The notes under the pieces: generated by a model
Databases searched by the model: none
Told to the model about the DNA's origin: nothing
What the model saw: the letters and a program-made list of their open reading frames with translations, nothing else
Shown: piece after piece, positions 1 through 10,000 of the stretch
Position numbering within the stretch: position 1 is the stretch's first letter
Layout of the letters: each line of letters opens with the position of its first letter
DNA from: Branchiostoma floridae
Lineage: Eukaryota; Chordata; Leptocardii; Amphioxiformes; Branchiostomatidae
Length of the DNA: 30,532 nt
Assembly: GCF_000003815.2 (NCBI RefSeq)
Contig: NC_049991.1
Span: forward strand, 848,413 to 878,944
Direction: 5' to 3'
Program-made: the position numbers and the translations under genes

Positions 1-228
1 ATGCTTTATTATCATGGCGGTTATCATGCTTTATTATCATGGGTTAAACCATTATCATGCTTTATCATCACGGGTTAAATTGTTATCATGCTTTATCTTC
101 ATTGGTTATCATGCTTTATCATCATGGGTTATCATGCTTTATCATCATGGTTTCAACCGTTATGCTTTATCATCATGGGTTCAACCGTTATCATGCTTTA
201 TCATCATGGGTTCAACCGTTATCAGGTG
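1..228. repeat. Intronic minisatellite, about 22-30 bp unit
   Basis: The stretch is built from imperfect copies of a unit around TATCATGCTTTATCATCATG, with linkers GGTTA or GGTTCAACCGT. The early copies are nearer 22 bp and the last three nearer 30 bp. The array starts at or before the window edge and stops just upstream of the first acceptor-like site of the RNPS1 mini-exon array. No coding use is apparent. Open frames across it only reflect the repeat lacking stops. Confidence 0.85.
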
Positions 229-238
229 TTATCCCCAG

Positions 239-1228
239 CTCAGGGAGCTCCCGTAGCTCCAGTGGCTCCAGCTCTGGCTCCAGTTCCTCCGTTAGCTCCA
301 GTGGCACTCTTGTTGTTAAACATATGAACTGTGGTACATCTCAGTCTGACATGTTTGTTGGTGTTATCCCCAGCTCAGGGAGCTCCCGTAGCTCCAGCGG
401 CTCCAGTTCTGGCTCCAGCTCCTCTGGTAGCTCCAGTGGCTCCAGCAGTGGCTCCAGGTCCCTACATCTCAGTCTGACATGTTTGTTGTTGTTGTCCCCA
501 GCTCAGGGAGCTCCCGTAGCTCCAGCGGCTCCAGTTCTGGCTCCAGCTCCTCTGGTAGCTCCAGTGGCTCCAGCAGTGGCTCCAGGTCCCTACATCTCAG
601 TCTGACATGTTTGTTTTGTGTTGTCCCCAGCTCAGGGAGCTCCCGTAGCTCCAGCGGCTCCAGTTCTGGCTCCAGCTCCTCTGGTAGCTCCAGTGGCTCC
701 AGCAGTGGCTCCAGGTCCCTACATCTCAGTCTGACATGTTTGTTTTGTGTTGTCCCCAGCTCAGGGAGCTCCCGTAGCTCCAGCGGCTCCAGTTCTGACT
801 CCAGCTTCTCTGGTAGCTCCAGTGGCTCCAGCAGTGGCTCCAGGTCCCTACATCTCAGTCTGACATGTTTGTTTTGTGTTGTCCCCAGCTCAGGGAGCTC
901 CCGTAGCTCCAGCGGCTCCAGTTCTGACTCCAGCTTCTCTGGTAGCTCCAGTGGCTCCAGCAGTGGCTCCAGGTCCCTACATCTCAGTCTGACATGTTTG
1001 TTGTTATTGTCCCCAGCTCAGGGAGCTCCCGTAGCTCCAGCGGCTCCAGTTCTGGCTCCAGCTTCTCTGGTAGCTCCAGTGGCTCCAGCAGTGGCTCCAG
1101 GTCCCTACATCTCAGTCTGACGTGTTTGTTGTTGTTGTCCCCAGCTCAGGGAGCTCCCGTAGCTCCAGTGGCTCCAGTTCTGGCTCCAGCTCCTCCGGTA
1201 GCTCCAGTGGCTCCAGCAGTGGCTCCAG
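239..1228 (+). repeat. Tandem array of 8 SR-coding mini-exon units in RNPS1
   Basis: Eight copies of an exon-like 84-base segment begin at 239, 374, 502, 631, 760, 889, 1017 and 1145, with spacings of 135, 128, 129, 129, 129, 128 and 128. Each copy is preceded by a pyrimidine/GT-rich tract ending CCCCAG, an acceptor-like site. Copies 2-7 end in CTCCAG followed by GTCCCT, a donor-like site. The segment encodes about 28 residues of Ser/Gly with a few Arg and is phase 2-2, so it could be included or skipped without shifting frame. Copy 1 has lost the donor-like end. Copy 8 runs straight into the rest of the RNPS1 SR exon. The spacers between units are only about 44-45 bases, very short for a metazoan intron. 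The upstream copies may therefore be alternative acceptors, alternative exons or silent duplications. Confidence 0.8.
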
Positions 1229-3837
1229 GTCCCGCTCCAGCAGCAGCTCCTCCAGTGGAAGCTCCAGTTCCAGCTCCTCCAGGAGCCGCACCCGCGGACA
1301 GCAGCGCGTGGAGAAGGTCTCACGCCGCAAAACCAAATCAAGGTCAGGACATGGAGAAATCCCCACTCTTTGTTTTTGTGAATTATAGTCCTTAAGCCAC
1401 GGTCACACTAATTTGATTGAAATCTCCAAGCAGATCCTATGGTAGTATAAGATAGTATCAAAAGCTGGCAGAGGAGTGAACAAAAAAAACCTTTTGGCTG
1501 ACTACACTCCTTGGCCAGTTTGGTACCATCTTATGCCATTGTAGGATCTGCTTGGAGATTAATTTGATTGGTCAGTTTGCAAAGTTTGAAGAAAGGATGC
1601 TTTACTCTAAGATGAAAACAGAGTCTGAGTGGAAAGTTGATAAAACAGTTTAAATGAGTGAATATGGTCAGATTCGAGTTATCATCCTAGCTCTCTCTTG
1701 TTATGTTGAGCTCTTCTTAAACCATTGATGGAGAAGCTAGAAAATGAATTGGTGTTTCCGTATGTTTCAATTCTGTACCGTTGCTGACCTCATGTCTATG
1801 TCCGCAGGTCACGGTCTCCCCGCAGGGTTCGCAAACGCAGTCCCACGCCCAAACCTACCAAACTTCACGTCGGGCGCCTCACCAGGAATGTCAACAAGGA
1901 CCACTTGGTGGAAATTTTTACAGTATATGGAAAGGTGGGCAGGGCTCAGTGTTTATTCATAATGGAAATGAAAGAGGCATATGAAAGATATGACATTATG
2001 TCCCAGTACATTTGCATTGACTTGAATCCCCTCCATTCCTTGTTTGAAATATCACCTGTGTAAGCATGTACATGTAGAATTGGATTTGACCAGGTATTTC
2101 TACCTGCACTACACGTGTCAAAAGCTAATTCAAGCTGCCCGATTACCCAACACATGGAAATTTAATGTTGCCACACCCTTAAATATTACGAGGTAGTCTG
2201 GCAACATTTTGGAAGCATGACACGGTCCCAACTCAGGGTAGGTGCGGTCTTTGATCCGATAGAAAAATTTTAACTGGATTCTTCGTTTTTTTGACAGTGA
2301 ATGGGGTCCTGCAAAGATAGATAAGTCAGCCCATCCAGTGATGATTATGATTATGGTAATGATTATGATAATGAGAATGACTGTCCCCACAGGTGAAGAC
2401 AGTGGAACTGCCTGTAGACAGAGTGAATGCACACCTGTCCAAGGGCTTTGCCTACATCGACTTTGAGGAAGCTGAGGATGCTGAAAAAGCCATGAAACAC
2501 ATGGATGGAGGTTGGACCACATTTAAGTCTTTAATGTATATTGGTACAAGTTATGTAGAACAGACTATGTTGATTCGATTACATTGTTGAGATCCACACC
2601 CAAATACACCCACACACTGGCTATCTGGTTTATTGTCTGTTGTTTCTAGTCAGGTGAAAGTACTGTGGACGCATCAACTTTAGTGCATTTCCCAGGAAAT
2701 TTTTCTTTACCATACTGTAAATCGTGCAAATCAGCTGTAAAATGAGCAAATGTGCCATAAATTCAAAATTATATCAGATTTTACATAACAGTACTCAGAG
2801 GCGGTGGCAGCAGCTGAACTATTGCTGACCTAATTTTCAGCACCTAAGGTGCAATGAGACATGCCACAAAATTTAGAAATCTTGACCCTCTGAAATGCCA
2901 TTTCCAGCATTTTGAGGGGCGAATTTTGCTAGCAATTAAGAATTCACATGGTTTTCGCTCAAGTTTTCGCTTAGTATTTTATTTAGAGACTTGTTAAAAT
3001 AGATGAAGTGAAGTGAAGTGTTAAAATCACTTTAATTTGTATTTTGTTAGGACAAATTGATGGTCAGGAGGTGACGGCAGCCATGGTACTGCCTGCCCGC
3101 CCCCGGCGCCGCCCCAGCCCCCCGCGCCGCCCCCCCATGCCTCCTCGCTGGGGCCGGCCTTCCCCACCAAGGTTTGGTGGTGCAAGAAGAAGGTACGTCA
3201 ACTAAGAACGATATCTAGAACGCACAGGCATAAAAAGATTAATGTTTCTTTCTATGGCGGTCTTGAAAAAAGTAAGCTTGGGAGAAAGATGTTTTATTAG
3301 GTTTTGGTCAAAAAGAACCAGGAAATACTTCACAATATAAATCTAACATGCATCAAAACACTGGTATTGTCAACATCACACCTTGATTATGTAGGTATTT
3401 ACTGTACAGTCTAACTTGCCTATAGCGGCCACTCAAGGGACTGGAGAAATGTGGCCACTATAGACAGGTGGGCACCATAGAGAAAATGTTGCTCAATTGA
3501 CCACGAGCAAAGTTACACATTTCTGATCTTTCTCACCAAGTACAAGTAATATTGTCTCGATCGTCCCAGAATTCAACTGACCCTGCCATTGAGTCAACTT
3601 TACGTCTAACTAACTTTTCACAACTTAAATTCTTGGCATGGACCAATTTTTCGTGGCTCATGTTATCATCTAACAATAGCCCACAGTTAATTTGCATGTT
3701 CTGTTGAATTTCATTTCAGGAGTCCTATTCGACGTAGGTCTATTTCTCCCAGAAGGCCTCGCCGGTCCCGATCTCGATCCCGCTCCGTGGGCCGCCGTCG
3801 TCACCGCAGTCGGTCCAGCTCCAGCTCATCGCGTTAG
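1145..3837 (+). CDS. RNPS1: RNPS1, RNA-binding protein with serine-rich domain (3' part)
   Basis: Five coding exons are supported with matching phases: 1145-1342, 1808-1934, 2393-2510, 3051-3192 and 3720-3837 (stop TAG 3835-3837). They encode the last 234 or so residues. In order these are a Ser/Arg-rich stretch, a basic linker ending PTPKPTKLHVGRL, one RRM and an Arg/Pro/Ser-rich tail ending in RSRSSSSSSR. RRM motifs are visible: RNP2 as LHVGRL and RNP1 as KGFAYIDF, then the conserved KAMKHMDGGQIDGQEVTA segment split across exons 3 and 4. In known biology RNPS1 is a splicing activator that joins SAP18 and Acinus in the ASAP complex at the exon junction complex in the nucleus. The human protein is about 305 residues, so roughly 70 N-terminal residues lie upstream of the window. 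All introns have GT-AG ends. The first listed exon could start at an earlier acceptor in the mini-exon array. Confidence 0.93.
1410..1570. mobile_element. Foldback MITE with 10-bp target duplication
   Basis: In RNPS1 intron, left arm 1421-1460 (starting AATCTCCAAGCAGATCC) and right arm 1520-1560 (ending GGATCTGCTTGGAGATT) are near-complementary over about 40 bp. The pair is flanked by a direct repeat AATTTGATTG at 1410-1419 and 1561-1570, as expected for a target-site duplication. There is no coding capacity. The 9-11 bp duplication length would suit a Mutator-like element, but the superfamily is not proven. Confidence 0.8.
3417..3484. repeat. Dispersed repeat fragment, GGCCACT/CTATAG motifs
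   Basis: Within the last RNPS1 intron, related short words around CTATAGCGGCCACT and GTGGCCACTATAGACAGGTG lie close together and partly in inverted relation. This looks like a fragment of a dispersed repeat. The family and its limits cannot be set from one copy. Confidence 0.35.
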
Positions 3838-5953
3838 CAGGGAAATATAACATTCTCGCGTACTCCCTCCTTCAAATACAGGAAAAACACAACATTCTCG
3901 TGTACAAACTATTCACCGCACTGCCCAAAGTACCTCCTTCAAATACATGCAATATGCAGGAAAGAATTGCAATTGCAGCTTGCCAAGAAAACATGCTGAA
4001 TTTTCAGGGTGGGTATCATTAAATAATGTGTTCCAAATTAGCAGTGTGCTAAAGTCTGCAGGACTCATAAGTCAAGAGGTCTCAAGATGAGATGGTACCT
4101 GTACTTCGAGGCACATCCTGTTCATTTGTTACACTTACTGTACAAACCTATGAAAAATTATTACAAGAGTGTTGTGTATTCACAGAACCTTTCAATGATT
4201 TGAGAACTGTCCAACTTGCAGGTAACAGAAGAAAAGTATATTGAGCCATGATATGTGAGTTATGTGTACCTCCATGGATTTTTCTTACAGATTCACTTCA
4301 AAAATATGAGAAGACTCTAACTCAACAATGTAGATTCTTCTACAGTTTGGGATCAGCATTACTCAATTCACAGCAGAAATCATACCTGTATTTGAAGGAA
4401 GGAAGGCAGTGTACAGAGAATGTTGTATGTATGTCCATGGAAAACTGTCATAAGGAATATTGTCTTATTTTCTGCATTCCTGGTTCTTTTCATTTGTTGT
4501 TGTATTGTGACAGTTTGGAGATACTGAGAATAAGTTACAGTGGAGTTCGGGAAACAGGCTGGAACGGAGTACTATCTTGGGCAGCCCTGGTTCAAGTCTA
4601 ACACCACTGTATTGATGCCAGTTTTATTAGAAATTTTGGCTTATACTTTGTTTTCATTTTTCATAGCTGTAAAAAGGGGGTTGAAAGGTTGATATAGAAG
4701 TGTAATGTGGTACTTTTTTTTAGTCAGTAAAAGATCTGTCCATTTCATGGTACTCATAATAATAACTATAGTAATGACACTGCTAATGCCCTCTTAATAC
4801 TAAACAACAATCGCTAAGTGACTGTTAAGTGAGCAAAAGTGGATTTTTGTCATCTTTGATTTTATAAGACAACAAGACATGAGAAAATTAGTTCTTTGTG
4901 TATGAAATTCTTTATGTATAAAATTTGCTGAGTGACTTGTCAAATCTCTGGTGACTCAGCAGTGGCAGTGCCCCCCCCCCCCTTTTTTTTAACAAATGTA
5001 TACGAGGATTACTTACTTATTTGCATATACAAGGATAGAGGTAGGTAAACACGGGCATCAGGTCTTTTTGTCCATAACCCATTCATCTTCATCATTTAAC
5101 TGTTTAAACAAGTGATTTGCAGCATGCATTAACAACCATGATGGCATAACCGGTAACATGAGTGTCTCGTTTGTGAGTTAAGTGCTGGTTGTGCGAGACT
5201 CAAACAAATCAAACGTGTATTCATTTAAAGAAGTTTGAGAAAAAAAACTCACTTGAGGATGAAACTGCAATGACGAGGACCAAAGAACATAGCAAGAATG
5301 GGTTATGGGAGGAAAAGTCTGGTAGCTATGATCACCCAGTATGTCATTGTTGTGTGTTTGATGGATAGACTTTGACAGGCGTGTCGTCACATTCTGTGAT
5401 TTTATGTAGCTTGATAGTCCAGTTCTATTGGTGAACAGTAGAAATGTAGACTTGTACCTGATTAAAACTTTCAAATTTATCTGTCAGTTTTTGTCATTTC
5501 ATGGTAGAATAGCACAAAGCTGGGTCTCAGATGCCTGCACTGATTTTATTGTGATACCCTATCTTTTAGGGCTCTGTAACAATAAAGGAACAAATACAAA
5601 TGCTTAAAACAGATGTACACATACGCATGCATGTATGTGCATGATACAGATTCCATACAAAAACAGACTTTTTGGTACCAAAAGGATTTTCTTTTGCTCC
5701 CAGAAGACAATCCTCGTCTTGGTAGCTGTTGAATTGTTCATATCACCAATGACACCAGAATTACATAGCCTGGAGTCCAGCCTTGTTAGACTTGGTCTGC
5801 TCACAACAGTCTCTACCTTGGGTGGGGTGTTTACACACAACCATGTAAGTCTTATTCAATAAAAAATTGTAAGATAATATACATCCTTATGAAGTTATTG
5901 GACATCGGATATTACAAATCACACTTCTAGTTCTTCATTTCTTCTTTTGGATA
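3838..5953. other. RNPS1 3' UTR and downstream flank
   Basis: No further coding exon was recognised. A 117-codon open frame at 4248-4601 shows no recognisable domain. The stretch is AT-rich and probably begins with the RNPS1 3' UTR. Possible poly(A) signals AATAAA occur near 5580 and at 5858-5863, but no cleavage site can be fixed. A homopolymer junction of twelve C and eight T lies at 4971-4990, a likely sequencing-error and slippage site. Confidence 0.5.
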
Positions 5954-6193
5954 GGTCGTATCTCACTGCCCTTGGGGCACTGGTGCAGCACTGCGGGGTT
6001 CGTTCACTGCGGCACTGTTGTGTTATTTTCACAGATTTTTTTATGATTTAGATGTGTAATATGTAAAAGTATGACTTGGAAGACAACAAAATACACAAAA
6101 CGTTAGAAAATTTGTTCTTTATCTCTGAAATTTGTTGTAATCTTCGAACCCTGCAGTGCCGCGCTGTTGCACCAAGTGCAGTGAGATACCACC
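5954..6193. mobile_element. Foldback element with about 48-bp arms
   Basis: Left arm 5954-6002 (starting GGTCGTATCTCACTGC) is complementary to right arm 6145-6193 (ending GCAGTGAGATACCACC) with few mismatches. The arms enclose about 140 bp of AT-rich sequence with no gene. This is the structure of a non-autonomous foldback or MITE element. No target duplication was made out. Confidence 0.75.
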
Positions 6194-7078
6194 TTCAAGT
6201 TCATTTCTGCAGACGATTTGGACCATACGGTCTACTGACACAAAACCGTTTTTTTTTTCTTGTTGGACCAGTCAAATCCAGACCTGTAAAAAATTAGTGA
6301 CAGGATTTTGCACAGATTAGAAAATTCACAGATTATACTGGCATGCGTTCACATGTTTGGGGCTATAACGTTACAGGTCCAATAAAATAACAAGACCGAA
6401 GGAGAGTTTTTTTATTGTCATTTTTTTACCAAGTTTCTACAGTCAAAATTGGTCTAAGTTAACACAGGCACCAGTGTTGTTAACATCAAGATAGGATTTT
6501 TAAACGCCAGTAGAAGTCGGATCCTCCATCAAACAGATTCCTTTGTAGTGAAATGGGCCATTGCTTTGAGTTTTGCCCATTCACATGTTTTCAAAGATAA
6601 TCAGGTTCGGACCTTGACCTGATCCTCTGGACCTGTACCCGAATTTTCTGTACCGGTACCCACCCGCAGTGTATAGTAATCATTAAGTTGACTTTCCCCA
6701 CTCTACCCAGGTGTGAAAAGTCATACCTGACTTCGGTTGGGGAGGTAACGTTAAAACTTTACTCGAAAAGGAGACAATGGCAGGAGAGGGATGGACCCGC
6801 CTTTCGATACCGTGCCCTAGACACAGTGGATATAAACAACTCACTACCTTTACCCTTTTACCTTTAACGACCTGGCTTTAAGAAGTCAAAACAAATAGTT
6901 GTGGTGACTTGTGACCCCCACGTCTGACAACACAACTTTGAACCTCCAGGGCAGGTCTACTCAGATCCCGTCGAACTTTTGACCTTTAAATTGCGCTGAA
7001 TCACTCCCACACAACAGTGAAGGCTGGGTCACAGACTGTTTTCACTGTTGTAGGTTCCGCAGAGAAGTAAAACGCGGC
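6194..7078. other. Intergenic region and presumed 5' region of the oxygenase gene
   Basis: No coding exon was recognised. The segment lies between the foldback element and the oxygenase start codon and should hold its promoter and 5' UTR. It carries two TAACGTTA octamers (6366-6373 and 6746-6753). A word GATATAAAC at about 6828 is TATA-like but has no independent support as a promoter. Confidence 0.4.
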
Positions 7079-10000
7079 ATGGCGACGTGTGGTGAGTTCA
7101 CCAACAGACACACACAATCTATTAGTGCGATATTTGTTCTGCTGTCCGATCACTTTATCCCGCCAACTCGGTCAAAACGAAAGAATGAAGAATAAACATT
7201 TACTCATTTCAGTGCTAAAACTTTGGCCGATTGCTAGTTCAATTCCACCCCTTAGTGATTCAAATTCTAGTTTTGACGGACAGCCAGGAGGTGGGTTGAA
7301 GGGGAAAGGTTCCACTCCATTTTGTTGCAATTATAAGACTTGGTATTCTTTGGGGCCATTTTCTGGGCACCACGGAAAGGGGTAGAAGAGGGGTAGAAGA
7401 TCTAACGTTAAATGTAGCTAATATAAAACTCCAGCGAGAAACCATCAGAAGAGCCATCGCCTACCGTGGACCCACCATCTGGAACTGGTTTCCTGGAGAC
7501 TCTTAGCCCCCGTTTATGATGCAAAAAATGAACGGTTCCATCGGTTAGGCAAGCTGAAACGGATAAGTTTTGTCGTCATGAACGCTCCGAAACGGATCTG
7601 AAGCGATAGGAAACTTTTTTTTTTCTGAACCTCCTCGGGAGGTAGTATTGAAACGGTTTCTTCCGGTTATTATCAGGCCGCCTCCTGGTCGACTGATGAC
7701 CCAGCAGTGATATCGCAGGTTAATGTGTGAGGAGCCTAATCTAGTGGAAATGTCATAGCATGGCATATATCGGGACCACAATGTTTTCAGAGGCATCTCC
7801 AAGGTCATGACAGAACCCGGATTCAGTAATACATTGGTTCAATTTCGATCAAAGACCAATAATCTGACACAGAAGTACACGTTTGGGCAAGATCACAACA
7901 ACTTGAGGGGTCAGAGGTCACATTACCATGCCTTTTGAAGGAACTGAAACGGTTTGCAAGTTTGCATCGTGAACGCAAAATGCAAACCGTTTCCTGTCGT
8001 TTGCTGTCGGATTTCCAGGCCTAACCGATAGAACCGTTTCATTTTTTGCATCATGAACGGGGAACGGCCAAAATGAACCGACTTGAATCATGTAGCAGTT
8101 CTCTTTATCATGTATTTTGTACCATGTATGCAAAAATGTGTACTTATAGACTTATATGTACTTAAAACGATGTAACCTGTACCTCTGTTATATACGTTGT
8201 CTGACCCTTGCCTCTTCCCTCACTGACCTCAATGAAAAGCGACCGTTTTGAGCTTTCATGAATAAATAAGAGTTCAAACAAGCATGTATGTTCTTCCCTC
8301 TCTCTCATGAAGAGTACACATACAAGGCTGGGGAGTTCGACGTTTCACCTCAGATGAAGGAGGACTTTGCCCGGGACGGGTTTGTTATTGTACGGTAGGT
8401 GTGCGGTCGGTGTACGGTAGGTGTGTCTTGGCGGTTGGCTTGTAACAGATAAAGATCTTTTCTGTTCTGTGTCATTTAGCATATGTCTAAAACATATTAT
8501 GCCATGTATGTGTATGTGTAATGATATATGCTTATATATGTATTAGGACTTCAATGATATCATCTGCATACATATATATATATTGTTCTGACCCTTGCCT
8601 CTCCCCTTTAGTAGTCTTCAAGCAGACCCTACGGTGCCTGACCCTACAGTCATGGCTACCTCTCTAGTGTCAATGATACATACGAGGGGCATTCAATAAG
8701 TAATGCCCCTGACCCACTGCCAGTTGTCTGATCTAGATGAAATTTTGCATGTGTAATGAGTCATATCTCTATTGGTTATGTTACAAAAAACAGCTCTGAA
8801 CTAATTGTGGTTACTGATTTACTGGTGTTTGAACTGAGACAGGTGTGAAATGGACCAGGTGTGAAATTGAGCAAGTTGAGTGTCGCGCAGTGATCCGGTT
8901 TTTGTATTTGAAAGGACGCACACCAAAAGGGACTTTTGATGAAATGAAAAAAACTTATGGTGATGATGCCCTATCATATGACCTTGTAAAACGCTGGCAT
9001 CCTGAATTCAAACAAGGCCGGAAGTCTGTGGAAACAGCTCCCAGACCTGGTCGTCCCTCTTCTGCCATTGATCAGGTATCTGTTGGAGGACCAACCTGGG
9101 ATGTCCTACAAGAACGGTGTCCAGAGCTACATCAAATGATGGGAGAAATGCAAAACTCTGGGTGGTTCCTATGAAGAGAAAGACTAATAACTGTGCCAAG
9201 TTTCATTAATCTCCTGCTATGGAAAATGGGTCAGGGACATTACTTATTGAATGCCCCTCGTAAGATTATTAGGTCATAACACAACCTATTTACCCTTTAA
9301 GTTTTTGGTCTATCTGAACATCCCTGAAAAAGAAGAAAAAAATCGTTTTCTGAAATCAGGCGAAAATTAATGAGCGCTTAAATGCCTTCCATTAAATTTA
9401 TTGCTGTGGCCTTCAGGAATTTGCTGGACGCGGAAGAGGTGGAGAAGCTTCGCCAGACGGTAGGGGGCGCTGATGGCGGGATGTTGTCCAACGCCTTCGA
9501 GTCTAAGGACGACACCGGACGTCTGGTCAAGGTCTGCCTCTGGAAACATCCAGGGAATGACGTCACGGGCATCATCGCTCGCAGCAGGAAAGTGGCGGGG
9601 ACGTTTGAAAAGGTGATTATCCGTGAAAAGTACACTGGCAGATAACAAACCTACTCACGTACATCGTGAATGTTTCTAACAGGAAAGACGGGAGAGTCAC
9701 ATAGGCAGTACTAAATGTTATTTCACCTCACAGGATTGAAGTATTGTTCTGCGCGTGCATACTTATGTATACGCACACGCACTCACATACGCACGCACGC
9801 ACATACACATGCGCACGCACGCGTGCGGACGCACGCATATGCGCGCAGAACAAAACCAATCCCGTGAGGTGAGGTAACAAGCACTACCGGCATGCCACTC
9901 TCCCCGTCTTTCCTGAACGGAATCATCCATGATGATGGCACATATGGTGAGTAGGTGCGCGAGAGCGTATGTGTGCACTAGTGTGCCCTTTATTTGTATG

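Noticed and set aside
57-605. Long frames across the minisatellite and mini-exon array
   Set aside because: They read through acceptor- and donor-like sites. The frame of the true RNPS1 SR exon is shown by copy 8 and its downstream splice phase.
1105-1366. Minus-strand frames opposite the SR exon
   Set aside because: They are shadows of the Ser-rich repeat.
4248-4601. 117-codon plus-strand frame downstream of RNPS1
   Set aside because: It has no recognisable domain, contains AT-rich low-quality codon use and lies in the probable 3' UTR.
9763-9978. Minus-strand 71-codon frame with Cys/Val/Arg
   Set aside because: It lies on the alternating CA/CG centre of a foldback element.
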